A stretch of DNA of 64,000 nucleotides from Maribacter spongiicola (lineage in GTDB: Bacteria > Bacteroidota > Bacteroidia > Flavobacteriales > Flavobacteriaceae): positions 1,639,098-1,703,097 of the forward strand of contig NZ_SOAY01000010.1 of assembly GCF_004364165.1 (NCBI RefSeq). Direction: 5' to 3'. Below the pieces are notes generated by a model, which saw only the letters and a list, made by a program, of their open reading frames with translations, had not been told where the DNA came from and did not search any database. The translations under genes and the position numbers were made by a program. Shown one piece after another: positions 43,196 to 53,248 of this stretch. Each line of letters starts with the position of its first letter. Positions within the stretch are counted from its first letter, which is position 1.

Positions 43196-45650
43196 TTTTT
43201 TGCTATTGTTAGTATTTCTGTCGTTCCCTGTTTTTGGGCAATTTAATATTACTGGGCAAGTATTGGATACTGATGGCGAGCCAATACCAGATGCAGAATT
43301 GTATATTAAGGAACTAGAGCGCTTAGAAACTACCAATTCTCAAGGATATTATGTGCTAGATAACTTAACTTCTGGGACTTATACACTTGTTGCATTTGCA
43401 TATGAATTTGAGATTTTAGAACAAGATCTTGTTGTCAACGGTAATACTACATTCAATATAGTTTTGCAGCGATTGAAAACTCAAAACTTATCAGAAGTGG
43501 TACTTACGCAGAAAAGAGAAGAAGTTTTTGCTTTAAAACAATTAAAGAAAGTAGATGGTACCGCAATTTATGCAGGTAAAAAAAGTGAAGTGGTATTATT
43601 AGAAGGTATAACAGGAAATTTAGCAGCCAATAACCCTAGGCAAATATATAGTCAAGTAGTGGGGCTAAATATTTATGATAATGGTGATGCTGGTTTGCAA
43701 CTTAATATTGGCGGTAGAGGTTTAGATCCCAATAGAACGGCAAATTTCAACACCAGACAGAATGGTTATGACATTAGTGCGGATGTTTTAGGGTATCCAG
43801 AAAGTTACTATACACCTCCAGCAGAGGCACTAGAAGAAATTCAAGTGGTTAGAGGTGCCGCTTCTTTGCAATATGGCACCCAATTTGGTGGTTTGGTGAA
43901 CTTTAAGTTTAAGCAACCAAATACCACAAAGAAAATAGAATTGGTGAGTAGACAAACTGTAGGGTCTTATAACCTTAAAACCAGTTTTAATAGCTTAAGT
44001 GGTACGGTTCGTAAAGTTAGTTACTATACCTATTTCAATTATAAAGAAGGTAATGGGTTTAGACCAAATTCTGCGTATAACAGTAGAAATTATTTTGCTC
44101 ATGTTGGTTATGAATTTTCAGATAAAACTAAGGTTACACTAGAGACAACATTTTTAAATTATTTAGCCCAGCAACCTGGAGGCTTAACCGATGCTCAATT
44201 TATCGAAGACCCAACGTTTAGTAATAGAGATAGAAACTGGTTCGATGTTGATTGGAAATTATATTCTCTTCGTTTAGATCACAAATTCTCTTCAAAAATG
44301 GATTTTAGCTTAAATGTTTTTGGCTTAGATGCATCAAGAAGTGCGCTTGGGTTTAGAACAAATAGAGTATCACAGCCCGATGATTTAGAAGAACCCAGAG
44401 AATTGCTCATAGATAAATTTCAAAACTGGGGTGCAGAGGCAAGATTGCTTACCAGATATAAACTGGGTGATACCGAATCTGCTTTATTGGTCGGGTCTAA
44501 AATTTATAGAACAGATAACAATCAAAGACAGGGGCCAGGTACAACGGCTTCAAATGCCGATTTTAATTTTGCTGATGATGAATTTCCTAATTATGAAAGG
44601 CAGTCTCAATTTAATTTTCCAAACTCCAATCTTGCTTTTTTCGGAGAGAATATTTTTAATATAAACTCTAAATTGACTTTGACACCTGGTTTTAGGCTAG
44701 AGCATATTAATACAGAAAGTATAGGTAGCTACAAAAACATCGTATTAGATTTGGCAGGTAACTCATTGTTAAATGAAGATGTAGAGGATAATAGGGCTTT
44801 TGATAGAACATTTTTATTACTTGGTTTAGGTGCTACGTATAAACTAAACCCAAGTGTAGAATTTTATGGTAATTTTTCTCAAAACTACAGGTCGGTCACT
44901 TTTAGTGATATTAGGGTTGTTAATCCTTCGTTTCAAGTAGATGAGAACATTAGTGATGAAGATGGTTTTACTGCGGATTTTGGTTTGCGAGGAAGGCATA
45001 ATAATGTCTTTTCTTATGATGTTAGTGCTTTTGGTCTGTTGTATGATAATAGACTTGGCGAAATTCTTAAAAGTGAAACTCAGATTAATGCAGCTGGTGT
45101 AGAAGTAGAGACAGGGAGCATTATTCGCTTTCGCGGGAATATTGGTACCGCTTTTATGTATGGATTAGAAAGCTTTGGGAATTGGAGTATCAAGGAAACT
45201 TTTTTTAGTGGAAATGATAAATTAAAATTGAACTACTTTTTAAACCTCGCCCTTACAGAATCTGAATATTTGTCTTCTGAAGAGACAAATGTAGAAGGTA
45301 ATAATGTGGAGTTTATACCAGCTGTAAACTTAAAAACAGGGTTAAATTTTGGTTACGGTAACTTACTGGGAAGTTTACAGTATACCTATCTATCAAGACA
45401 GTATACAGATGCTACCAATGCTCCACAAGATATAAATGATAATCAAAGAGGCATTGAGGGCGAAATACCTGCTTATGATATTCTTGATTTTTCATTAGCA
45501 TATACATACAAGAACTGGAAGCTTGAGGCAGGTATAAACAATGTTCTTAATAACAGTTATTTTACACGCAGAGCTACTGGTTATCCAGGGCCGGGCATTA
45601 TTCCTTCAGAACCTAGAACGTTTTATGCTACGCTGCAGTTTAAACTTTAG
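43176..45650 (+). CDS. TonB-dependent outer-membrane receptor
   Basis: An 824-residue receptor: signal peptide (KEFSFLLLLVFLSFPVFGQ), N-terminal carboxypeptidase-regulatory-like beta domain (about 22-100, ITGQVLDTDGEPIPDAELYI), TonB box region, plug (about 110-230; LEEIQVVRGAASLQYGTQFGGLVNF) and a 22-strand barrel ending TFYATLQFKL. The plug's Q-Y-G-T-Q motif and FxA-type barrel are canonical. It overlaps the VKGC-like gene by 20 bases. The ligand is unknown; the imelysin link points to iron or another metal/cofactor. Confidence 0.94.
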   Translation: MRLKEFSFLLLLVFLSFPVFGQFNITGQVLDTDGEPIPDAELYIKELERLETTNSQGYYVLDNLTSGTYTLVAFAYEFEILEQDLVVNGNTTFNIVLQRLKTQNLSEVVLTQKREEVFALKQLKKVDGTAIYAGKKSEVVLLEGITGNLAANNPRQIYSQVVGLNIYDNGDAGLQLNIGGRGLDPNRTANFNTRQNGYDISADVLGYPESYYTPPAEALEEIQVVRGAASLQYGTQFGGLVNFKFKQPNTTKKIELVSRQTVGSYNLKTSFNSLSGTVRKVSYYTYFNYKEGNGFRPNSAYNSRNYFAHVGYEFSDKTKVTLETTFLNYLAQQPGGLTDAQFIEDPTFSNRDRNWFDVDWKLYSLRLDHKFSSKMDFSLNVFGLDASRSALGFRTNRVSQPDDLEEPRELLIDKFQNWGAEARLLTRYKLGDTESALLVGSKIYRTDNNQRQGPGTTASNADFNFADDEFPNYERQSQFNFPNSNLAFFGENIFNINSKLTLTPGFRLEHINTESIGSYKNIVLDLAGNSLLNEDVEDNRAFDRTFLLLGLGATYKLNPSVEFYGNFSQNYRSVTFSDIRVVNPSFQVDENISDEDGFTADFGLRGRHNNVFSYDVSAFGLLYDNRLGEILKSETQINAAGVEVETGSIIRFRGNIGTAFMYGLESFGNWSIKETFFSGNDKLKLNYFLNLALTESEYLSSEETNVEGNNVEFIPAVNLKTGLNFGYGNLLGSLQYTYLSRQYTDATNAPQDINDNQRGIEGEIPAYDILDFSLAYTYKNWKLEAGINNVLNNSYFTRRATGYPGPGIIPSEPRTFYATLQFKL

Positions 45651-45782
45651 AATAGTACTCTTGAGTTTTTTTGTGGTTACTAATGGTGTTTCGGTTATCG
45701 GTGTTTTTAAGCTATCGATGTTTAATTTATGTGAAGCTTTTACTAAGGTTTCATGAAGAATTAATAAACCAACTATATTCAC

Positions 45783-45790
45783 TATATTTG
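45783..45790 (+). promoter_or_regulatory. guaB -7 promoter box TATATTTG
   Basis: A perfect TAnnTTTG 25 bases before the guaB ATG at 45815; the -33 region is A/T-rich without a clean TTG. Confidence 0.55.
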
Positions 45791-45814
45791 CACGCAATTA
45801 AATCCTTAATTGCT

Positions 45815-47287
45815 ATGCAAGCTCACCAAAACAAAATTCTAGGAGAAGGTCTAACGTACGACGACGTATTATTAGTACCTGCATATTCTGAAGTACTTCC
45901 AAGAGAAGTCAGTATTCAGACAAAATTCACAAGAAATATTACTATAAACGTACCTATAATATCGGCAGCGATGGATACGGTTACCGAGTCTAGAATGGCA
46001 ATCGCCATGGCTCAGGAAGGTGGTATTGGTGTGTTGCACAAAAATATGTCTATTGAGCAACAGGCAATGAAGGTGAGAAAAGTGAAAAGAGCTGAAAGTG
46101 GTATGATCTTAGATCCTGTTACTTTGCCACTTGACTCTAAAGTACAAGATGCTAAAGCTAGTATGAAGGAGTACGGTATTGGAGGTATACCGATCGTAGA
46201 TGCCAACGGTAAACTTTTAGGTATTGTAACCAATAGAGATTTACGTTTTGAGAAAAATAATGAAAGACCAATTTCTGAGGTAATGACTTCAGAGAATTTG
46301 GTGACAGCTGCAGAAGGGACTTCACTTTCAGAGGCGGAAGATATACTGCAAGAACATAAAATTGAAAAATTACCTGTCGTAGATAAAAACTATAAGTTGG
46401 TAGGTTTGATCACATTTCGAGATATTACAAAACTTACCCAAAAACCCAGTGCTAATAAAGATCAGTTCGGCAGGCTTCGTGTTGCAGCTGCTTTAGGTGT
46501 TACAGCCGATGCTGTAGAAAGAGCAGAGGCATTGGTTAATGCAGGTGTAGATGCAGTTGTAATTGATACAGCTCACGGTCATACCAAAGGTGTAGTAGAG
46601 GTATTAAAGGCAGTAAAAAAGAAATTTCCGAATCTTGATGTTATCGTAGGTAACATTGCTACAGGAGCGGCAGCAAAATATTTGGTAGATGCAGGTGCAG
46701 ATGCCGTTAAAGTGGGTATTGGTCCAGGTTCTATTTGTACTACAAGGGTAGTTGCAGGTGTTGGTTTTCCTCAGTTTTCTGCGGTATTAGAAGTAGCGGC
46801 AGCTATAAAAGGTTCAGGTGTTCCGGTAATTGCAGATGGTGGTATTCGTTACACCGGTGATATTCCAAAAGCTATTGCAGCCGGTGCAGATACGGTAATG
46901 CTAGGGTCACTTTTAGCAGGAACAAAAGAATCTCCTGGAGAAACGATAATCTATGAAGGTAGAAAGTTTAAATCGTACCGAGGGATGGGTTCTGTAGAGG
47001 CTATGAAACAAGGTAGCAAGGATCGTTATTTTCAAGATGTTGAAGATGATATTAAAAAATTAGTACCTGAAGGTATCGTTGGTCGTGTACCTTACAAAGG
47101 GGAATTGTATGAAAGTATTCATCAATTTATAGGCGGATTAAAAGCCGGTATGGGATACTGCGGAGCCAAAGATATTGCAACACTACAAGATACTGGTAGA
47201 TTCGTTAAAATTACCGCTAGTGGTATTAATGAAAGTCACCCACATGATGTTACTATCACTAAAGAGAGTCCTAATTATAGTAGGTAA
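45815..47287 (+). CDS. guaB: IMP dehydrogenase
   Basis: A 490-residue enzyme starting [20 protein letters not shown]; the frame before 45815 is intergenic sequence. TIM barrel with [13 protein letters not shown], two CBS domains (about 95-210), [17 protein letters not shown] with the catalytic cysteine, [21 protein letters not shown], the flap [10 protein letters not shown] and the C-terminal [15 protein letters not shown]. It oxidises IMP to XMP with NAD in guanine nucleotide synthesis. Monocistronic. Confidence 0.97.
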   Translation: MQAHQNKILGEGLTYDDVLLVPAYSEVLPREVSIQTKFTRNITINVPIISAAMDTVTESRMAIAMAQEGGIGVLHKNMSIEQQAMKVRKVKRAESGMILDPVTLPLDSKVQDAKASMKEYGIGGIPIVDANGKLLGIVTNRDLRFEKNNERPISEVMTSENLVTAAEGTSLSEAEDILQEHKIEKLPVVDKNYKLVGLITFRDITKLTQKPSANKDQFGRLRVAAALGVTADAVERAEALVNAGVDAVVIDTAHGHTKGVVEVLKAVKKKFPNLDVIVGNIATGAAAKYLVDAGADAVKVGIGPGSICTTRVVAGVGFPQFSAVLEVAAAIKGSGVPVIADGGIRYTGDIPKAIAAGADTVMLGSLLAGTKESPGETIIYEGRKFKSYRGMGSVEAMKQGSKDRYFQDVEDDIKKLVPEGIVGRVPYKGELYESIHQFIGGLKAGMGYCGAKDIATLQDTGRFVKITASGINESHPHDVTITKESPNYSR

Positions 47288-47334
47288 TTCGTAGACTTTT
47301 TAGTTACATTTATTATAAAATTTTCTGCTTGTTT

Positions 47335-49014
47335 ATGAAAAAATTTATGCGTCTAAATTTTTGGTGTTTTCTTCTAATAGGGCTATCCATTTTGTTGATA
47401 AATTGTAACACTAGTGATGATATTTCTTCGGATACAGAATTAGTTGTTTCTCCGAAAAATGCCGTTTTAACTAAAGATGTAATTACTAAAATTTTCCTTT
47501 CATCAAGCCCAGTTAGCTCATTAGAATGGCAAGTTGGTTCAAAGCCAGATTGGTTATCGGTTACTCCAAGTTCTGGTGTTTTAGGGAACCAATTAACTCA
47601 AATTGATATTCTTCCAATTTCTGAAAATTTAATTGCTGGGTCAACTGTTACTGGAACTATTGAATTTATAACAGTAGGAGCTGGGAAAATTTCTGTTGAG
47701 GTGGAATATTTTGTTGAAATACCTCCGGTTTCACAATTTGGACTTTCCACAGAAGAACTTGTTTTCGATTATAATCAAGATACCGGTAATTTTCAGGTTA
47801 TAAATGGGGGTGAGGTAGATTTTGTTTGGAATCTAAATAATACAGAAGGTTCTTTGAATTTTTCTATTGAAAGCGGTATGTTAAAAGCAGGGGGGGCTAT
47901 GGATGTAAATGTTTTACTTGATAGATCCACCTTGGAAACTGATTTATATGAGTTTAGTATTACATTTTCTAATGACCAGGACCAGACTATTGTATTTCCA
48001 ATTAGCGTCAAAAATTTTAAAGAAGAAAAGTGGTTGTTTAATGAGGGATTAGTGATAGATGCTGAATATGACCGTGTTGGGGACAAATTGTTGTTGGTGA
48101 CAAGTAACCCAAATCAACTTAGAAAATTGGATCCGGTAAGTGAATACGAAGAGATTTTGAATTTAAACATGCCTCCAAATTGTATTTCTATTAGTCAAGA
48201 TGGCAAATTTGCAGCCGTGGGGCATGATGCTCGTGTGTCATATATTAATTTAGAGACTATGCAATTACTAGAATTTTATTCAGTAACGGCTGATGTTTTT
48301 GATGTTGTTTTAGCTCCTAATAATTTCGTGTATGCCTTTCCAAGAACTGACCAGCATGAGCGTATTCGTTGTTTAGATTTATCAAATGGTGTTGAAACAT
48401 TGCATACTGGCAATACAATTTATGCGGGTACAAGAGGAAAATTACACCCATCTGGTAGCTTTATTTACGGTGCTAATAATGGTTTGTCCCCTTCAGATGT
48501 TGAGAAATATGATATAAGCGAAGGAACTGCTCAGTTTCTTTATGATTCTCCTTATCATGGAGATTTTGATTTCGACGGTAATTTATGGTTATCAGAAGAT
48601 GGTGAAAAATTAATTGCCAGAAGTGGTAATATCTTTAACACAACAATTGGTCAGCAAAGTGATTTGACGTATAATGGTAAATTAATTATTGAAAATCAGG
48701 TAAGATTTACGACCGTAGATTTTCATAAAAATGCTAATTTAATTTATGGTATCTCAGATAATGGCTATTCTTGGGCGAATAAACCTGGTAGTGTAGTAAG
48801 AAAGTATACAGCTGATTTTTATAATTTCAATGGTGAAATTCCCTTACCTAAATTTTTAGGAACGGATATTTTTGGAGATACCCGCTTATTTGATGCAGAA
48901 GGGCACTACGGATTTTTTAATAATACTGGAAGTTCTTTTTATGTTTTGGTTAAATCTAATAATGAAGAGAATACCACTACACAATGGGGCTTGGTAACTA
49001 TTGAAACTGAATAG
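47335..49014 (+). CDS. BACON-domain and beta-propeller lipoprotein
   Basis: A 559-residue lipoprotein (MKKFMRLNFWCFLLIGLSIL then INCN lipobox; ATG 47335, with a TTG two codons earlier). Residues about 35-130 and 130-225 look like BACON/IgG-like domains (WQVGSKPDWLSVTPSSGVLG is the classic BACON pattern). After residue 230 are seven-ish repeats with WLFNEGLVIDAEYDRVGDKL and INLETMQLLEFYSVTADVFD, i.e. a YVTN/WD-like beta-propeller. It is probably surface-exposed and carbohydrate- or protein-binding, but this is inference. A monocistronic unit. Confidence 0.75.
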   Translation: MKKFMRLNFWCFLLIGLSILLINCNTSDDISSDTELVVSPKNAVLTKDVITKIFLSSSPVSSLEWQVGSKPDWLSVTPSSGVLGNQLTQIDILPISENLIAGSTVTGTIEFITVGAGKISVEVEYFVEIPPVSQFGLSTEELVFDYNQDTGNFQVINGGEVDFVWNLNNTEGSLNFSIESGMLKAGGAMDVNVLLDRSTLETDLYEFSITFSNDQDQTIVFPISVKNFKEEKWLFNEGLVIDAEYDRVGDKLLLVTSNPNQLRKLDPVSEYEEILNLNMPPNCISISQDGKFAAVGHDARVSYINLETMQLLEFYSVTADVFDVVLAPNNFVYAFPRTDQHERIRCLDLSNGVETLHTGNTIYAGTRGKLHPSGSFIYGANNGLSPSDVEKYDISEGTAQFLYDSPYHGDFDFDGNLWLSEDGEKLIARSGNIFNTTIGQQSDLTYNGKLIIENQVRFTTVDFHKNANLIYGISDNGYSWANKPGSVVRKYTADFYNFNGEIPLPKFLGTDIFGDTRLFDAEGHYGFFNNTGSSFYVLVKSNNEENTTTQWGLVTIETE

Positions 49015-49049
49015 CAATCTATTTAAATATGTTGTTATTAAGTAAAGTA

Positions 49050-49586
49050 TTATTTACGAGTTTTGCTTACGTAAGCATCCCATTTTTTTTCTTTATAAAT
49101 GTCGCTACCGAAATAACGCGCTATTTCTAAGAATGGCTCTGGTTTTTGATAACCAGGTATTGGTGAAAGCATATTTAATTCTTCGTCTAAGAAGATAGTA
49201 GTTGGGTAACTTAAGCGACCTTGCATTAAGGCTGCTGCAAATTCATGATATCCTTTTCTGCCAGATGGAACAAATTTGTACGTCTTTCCTTTATATTCGA
49301 TAGGATCTTTACCTTCGCCATCAAATTTAACCATGTAGTAGTTCTCTGCCATATAAGCAGCTACCTCAGGATTTTGAAAAGTGTCCTTATCCATTTTCTT
49401 GCACCATCCACACCAATCTGTGTACACATCAATAAAAACTTTCTTCGGGTTTGTGTCGGTTACCGTTAATTCGGCAGCCTCTTCCCAAGAAATCCAATTT
49501 ACCTCTTGTGCATAACTAGCAGCCGAAACAAAGAGCACGGCTAAAAATAATAATGATTTGGAAAAAGATAAAGAATACGTCTTCAT
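49050..49586 (-). CDS. Secreted thioredoxin-fold protein
   Basis: A 178-residue protein with a signal peptide (SLLFLAVLFVSAASYAQ). The DUF255/thioredoxin-like domain has DVYTDWCGWCKKMDKDTFQNPEVAAYM with CGWC, and SYPTTIFLDEE carrying the cis-proline. It should act as a periplasmic disulfide reductase or isomerase; partners unknown. It converges with the BACON lipoprotein 35 bases away. Confidence 0.9.
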   Translation of the reverse strand: MKTYSLSFSKSLLFLAVLFVSAASYAQEVNWISWEEAAELTVTDTNPKKVFIDVYTDWCGWCKKMDKDTFQNPEVAAYMAENYYMVKFDGEGKDPIEYKGKTYKFVPSGRKGYHEFAAALMQGRLSYPTTIFLDEELNMLSPIPGYQKPEPFLEIARYFGSDIYKEKKWDAYVSKTRK

Positions 49587-49646
49587 GAGTTTAATTTGAG
49601 TGTTTAGACCAACTATTATACCAAAACTAACGTATTTTCAAATGCT

Positions 49647-50894
49647 TTATTTCACTTTTGCTGTTTCTTTAACAGCGAATAAATCTTTTACATCTACTTG
49701 GTTACGAATTAAATCTTCAAAAGTTTCTCTTTCGCGTATAAGAATTGCTTTTCCTTTATGCCAAAGAACCTCTGCCGGTCTAAATCTTGAGTTGTAGTTA
49801 CTTGCCATGGTAAAGCAATACGCACCTGCATTTTTAAAGCAAAGAATATCGCCTTCTTTAATTTCATTAATTCTTTTATTACTGGCAAAAGTATCGGTCT
49901 CACAGATATACCCTACGACAGAATAATAGCGCTCTCTACCAGCAGAATTAGATATGTTACTTATACTATGTGTTGCACCGTAAAGCATTGGTCTAATTAA
50001 ATGATTGAAACCAGAATCTACACTTGCAAAAACTGTTGATGTCGTTTGTTTAACCACGTTCACTTTTGCAAGAAAAACACCTGCTTCACTAACTAAAAAC
50101 TTGCCAGGCTCAAAAGCCAATGTTAAATCTTTACCGTATTCTTTACAGAACTCATTAAAACGAGTACTTAATTTTTTACCTAGTTCTTCAACATTAGTTT
50201 CAATATCACCTTCTTTATAAGGTACTTTGAAGCCGCTACCAAAATCTATAAAATCAAGATTTTTAAAATTACGTGCCGTATCGAATAATATTTCAGAGGC
50301 ATATAAGAATACGTCGATATCTAAAATATCACTACCTGTATGCATATGAATACCATTGATATTCATTTTAGTTAATTCTACAATACGAAGTAAATGCGGA
50401 ATTTGATGAATGCTGATACCGAATTTAGAATCTATGTGACCTACAGAAATATTAGAATTTCCGCCCGCCATAACATGCGGATTAATACGTATACATACCG
50501 GGATATTTGGATGCTTACTACCAAACTGCTCTAATATAGAAAGGTTGTCGATATTAATGCGAACTCCCAATTTGGCAGCTTGCTCAATTTCTTCTAATGA
50601 AACTCCATTAGGGGTAAATATGATTGACTCTGGTTTAAAACCAGCTAATAATCCTAATTGTACCTCTTGTATAGATACGGTATCTAAACCGCTGCCTAAA
50701 CTATTCATTAATCTTAGAATAGTAATATTTGAAAGTGCTTTGGCTGCATAGTTAAGTTGCAATTTCTTTACAGAACCAAATGCTTTGGTTAGTCTATTGA
50801 ACTGTGAAACTATTTTTTCGGAGTCATAAACATACACCGGATCACCATAGGTCTTTGCGATTTGCAATAAATCCTCATTTCTCATACTATACAA
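49647..50894 (-). CDS. lysA: Diaminopimelate decarboxylase
   Basis: A 415-residue fold-type III PLP decarboxylase. The PLP lysine is in QLNYAAKALSN, followed by GSGLDTVSIQEV, NPHVMAGGNSNISVGHIDSKFG, HMHTGSD, DFGSGF, EPGKFLV and CETDTFASNK (the catalytic Cys and Asp of the second subunit). The start may be Met1 or Met4 (50885). It makes lysine from meso-diaminopimelate. It precedes the thioredoxin gene on the same strand by 60 bases. Confidence 0.95.
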   Translation of the reverse strand: MYSMRNEDLLQIAKTYGDPVYVYDSEKIVSQFNRLTKAFGSVKKLQLNYAAKALSNITILRLMNSLGSGLDTVSIQEVQLGLLAGFKPESIIFTPNGVSLEEIEQAAKLGVRINIDNLSILEQFGSKHPNIPVCIRINPHVMAGGNSNISVGHIDSKFGISIHQIPHLLRIVELTKMNINGIHMHTGSDILDIDVFLYASEILFDTARNFKNLDFIDFGSGFKVPYKEGDIETNVEELGKKLSTRFNEFCKEYGKDLTLAFEPGKFLVSEAGVFLAKVNVVKQTTSTVFASVDSGFNHLIRPMLYGATHSISNISNSAGRERYYSVVGYICETDTFASNKRINEIKEGDILCFKNAGAYCFTMASNYNSRFRPAEVLWHKGKAILIRERETFEDLIRNQVDVKDLFAVKETAKVK

Positions 50895-51036
50895 TTTTCC
50901 TCAAAGTTACTTTTCTAATTCATCAAGAACAAAAATAATAACATAAAAATGATAAAAATAACAAATTGTGATATTTGTAACTTTGGAAAAGTGTATTTAT
51001 TTTGGTGCTAAATAAAGTCCTTTGTACATTTAGCAC

Positions 51037-51675
51037 ATGAAATTACCTTTATTTCCATTACAGTCTATTTTCTTTCCAGGAGAGACCGTGCCGCTGCATG
51101 TTTTTGAAGATCGCTACAAACAATTAATTCAAGATTGTAGAATTGAAGCTATCACTTTTGGTATACCGGTTTTCATAAATAATAAGATGGAATATGGGGT
51201 AGAAGTACAGCTGGTAGAAGTGGTAACAACTTACGAAACCGGCGAGATGGATGTGGTATGTGTTGCACGACAAGTATTTAAATTGCTGGCTTTTGATAAT
51301 ATCATGGATGATAAGTTATATTCAGGAGGTATTGTTAAGTTATTGGATTACGACTATGAAGCATCCGAAGAAAAAAAGCAAACCATTATCAATGGTATAG
51401 AGCAGTTATATGCTATTATGGATGTGCCATATACCAAATTGAACGTAAAAGAATTCAATAGTTTTACACTTGCCCACAAAATAGGATTGTCTTTCGAGCA
51501 AGAATATCAACTATTACAGATACCCTCAGAAAATGATCGACTTAATTTTATAAGTCTTCATTTAACTTCTACAATTACGGTACTTTCTGAAGTGAACAGA
51601 ACCAAAAAAACAATCGAACTTAATGGTCATTTCAAAAATTTTGATCCGTTAGATTTTAAAGATTTAGAGATTTAG
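51037..51675 (+). CDS. LON peptidase substrate-binding domain protein
   Basis: A 212-residue protein with only the Lon N-terminal domain: MKLPLFPLQSIFFPGETVPLHVFEDRYKQLI is the diagnostic start. It has no AAA+ or peptidase domain, so it is a stand-alone substrate-binding (PUA-like) protein; bacterial examples are small cytoplasmic proteins of unclear role. Monocistronic between divergent lysA and sucC. Confidence 0.9.
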   Translation: MKLPLFPLQSIFFPGETVPLHVFEDRYKQLIQDCRIEAITFGIPVFINNKMEYGVEVQLVEVVTTYETGEMDVVCVARQVFKLLAFDNIMDDKLYSGGIVKLLDYDYEASEEKKQTIINGIEQLYAIMDVPYTKLNVKEFNSFTLAHKIGLSFEQEYQLLQIPSENDRLNFISLHLTSTITVLSEVNRTKKTIELNGHFKNFDPLDFKDLEI

Positions 51676-51793
51676 CTCGTTTTTTAGCTTGAAAATTCGA
51701 TTGTATTGCAAGCGATTTGGGTTTTTATCAAGTTAATTATACTAGTTATTCTAATTAATCACCAGTATTTTTAGATTATTACTTCCTGTTTCC

Positions 51794-51801
51794 TATTTTT
51801 G
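51794..51801 (+). promoter_or_regulatory. sucC -7 promoter box TATTTTTG
   Basis: It matches TAnnTTTG 25 bases before the sucC ATG; the -33 element is only approximate (TTA). Confidence 0.5.
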
Positions 51802-51826
51802 CTTAACAATTAAATTCACCATATAT

Positions 51827-53020
51827 ATGAACCTTCACGAATATCAAGGAAAAGAGATATTAGCAAGTTTTGGGGTGCGCATCCAAAGAGGAATAGTTGC
51901 CCAAAATGCAAAAGAGGCTGTTGAGGCTGCAAAGCAATTAACTGCTGAAACCGGAACTGGATGGCATGTTATAAAAGCGCAAGTACACGCAGGTGGTCGT
52001 GGTAAAGGTGGTGGAGTTAAATTAGCCAAAAACCTAAAAGAGGTAGAAGAGATAGCAAACCAGATCATTGGTATGAACTTAATTACACCGCAAACTTCTG
52101 CGGAAGGTAAAAAAGTACATCAAGTATTGGTTGCCGAAGATGTATACTACCCAGGCGAAAGCGAAACTAGTGAATTCTATATGTCTGTTGTATTGAACAG
52201 AGCTACTGGTAAGAATATGATCATGTATTCTACAGAAGGTGGTATGGACATTGAAGAGGTTGCTGAAAGCACTCCGCACTTAATCTTTACAGAAGAAATT
52301 GACCCAGCTACGGGCCTATTAGGTTTTCAAGCAAGAAAAATTGCTTTTAACTTAGGTCTTTCAGGTACTGCGTTCAAAGAAATGACAAAATTCGTTGCAT
52401 CATTATATAAGGCATATGTAGAAAGTGATTCTAATATGTTTGAAATTAACCCGGTATTAAAAACATCTGATGATTTGATCATGGCTGTTGATGCCAAGGT
52501 TTCTATCGATGATAATGCACTATACCGTAGAAAGCAATATGCTGATATGCGCGATCTTAGAGAAGAGAATGCTATTGAAGTAGAAGCAAGAGAAGTTGGT
52601 CTTAACTATGTAGATCTTGACGGTAACGTTGGGTGTATGGTTAACGGTGCAGGTCTTGCAATGGCAACTATGGATTTGATTAAAATGGCAGGTGGTGAGC
52701 CAGCTAACTTTTTAGATGTTGGTGGTACTGCAGATGCTAAAAGAGTTGAAGAGGCGTTTAGAATTATTTTAAAAGATCCAAACGTTAAGGCAATTTTAAT
52801 TAACATTTTTGGTGGTATCGTTCGTTGTGATCGTGTAGCACAAGGTGTTGTTGATGCTTATAAGAATATGGGCGATTCAATGAAAGTGCCGATTATTGTA
52901 AGATTACAAGGTACAAATGCTGAATTAGCAAAAGAGATTATTGATAACTCTGGACTTGCAGTACAATCTGCTGTACAGTTCCAAGAGGCTGCAGATAAAG
53001 TGAAAGCTGTATTGGCTTAA
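51827..53020 (+). CDS. sucC: Succinate-CoA ligase, beta subunit
   Basis: A 397-residue ATP-grasp enzyme. MNLHEYQGKEILASFGV start, AQVHAGGRGKGGGVKLAKN, FEINPVL with the metal ligands, GNVGCMVNGAGLAMATMDL, NIFGGIVRCDRVAQGVV and the subunit-interface C-terminus. It couples succinyl-CoA cleavage to ADP phosphorylation in the TCA cycle. The alpha subunit gene is not in the window; sucC is followed by its own terminator. Confidence 0.97.
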   Translation: MNLHEYQGKEILASFGVRIQRGIVAQNAKEAVEAAKQLTAETGTGWHVIKAQVHAGGRGKGGGVKLAKNLKEVEEIANQIIGMNLITPQTSAEGKKVHQVLVAEDVYYPGESETSEFYMSVVLNRATGKNMIMYSTEGGMDIEEVAESTPHLIFTEEIDPATGLLGFQARKIAFNLGLSGTAFKEMTKFVASLYKAYVESDSNMFEINPVLKTSDDLIMAVDAKVSIDDNALYRRKQYADMRDLREENAIEVEAREVGLNYVDLDGNVGCMVNGAGLAMATMDLIKMAGGEPANFLDVGGTADAKRVEEAFRIILKDPNVKAILINIFGGIVRCDRVAQGVVDAYKNMGDSMKVPIIVRLQGTNAELAKEIIDNSGLAVQSAVQFQEAADKVKAVLA

Positions 53021-53043
53021 ACAAGTTACTTTTCATAATATAT

Positions 53044-53076
53044 AAAGACCATTCATTTAGAATGGTCTTTTTTTTT
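53044..53076 (+). terminator. Hairpin terminator after sucC
   Basis: AAAGACCATTC pairs perfectly with GAATGGTCTTT across a 5-base loop and is followed by a T-run. Confidence 0.92.
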
Positions 53077-53248
53077 ACCCTTTCACTTCTTTGTATTATT
53101 GAAAATGTAGTTTATAGTATGAAAATCTACATATTTTATCAATATAATATTAAATAGATGTTAAAATTATCATATTAATATTTTTAATCCGTTATTTTGT
53201 AGTATGCGCAATATGGACGTATAATTTCGAACCTTTAAAATATATAGT

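Noticed and set aside
45671..45814. N-terminal extension of the guaB frame
   Set aside because: The 48 extra residues match no IMP dehydrogenase, and the guaB -7 promoter box lies inside it.
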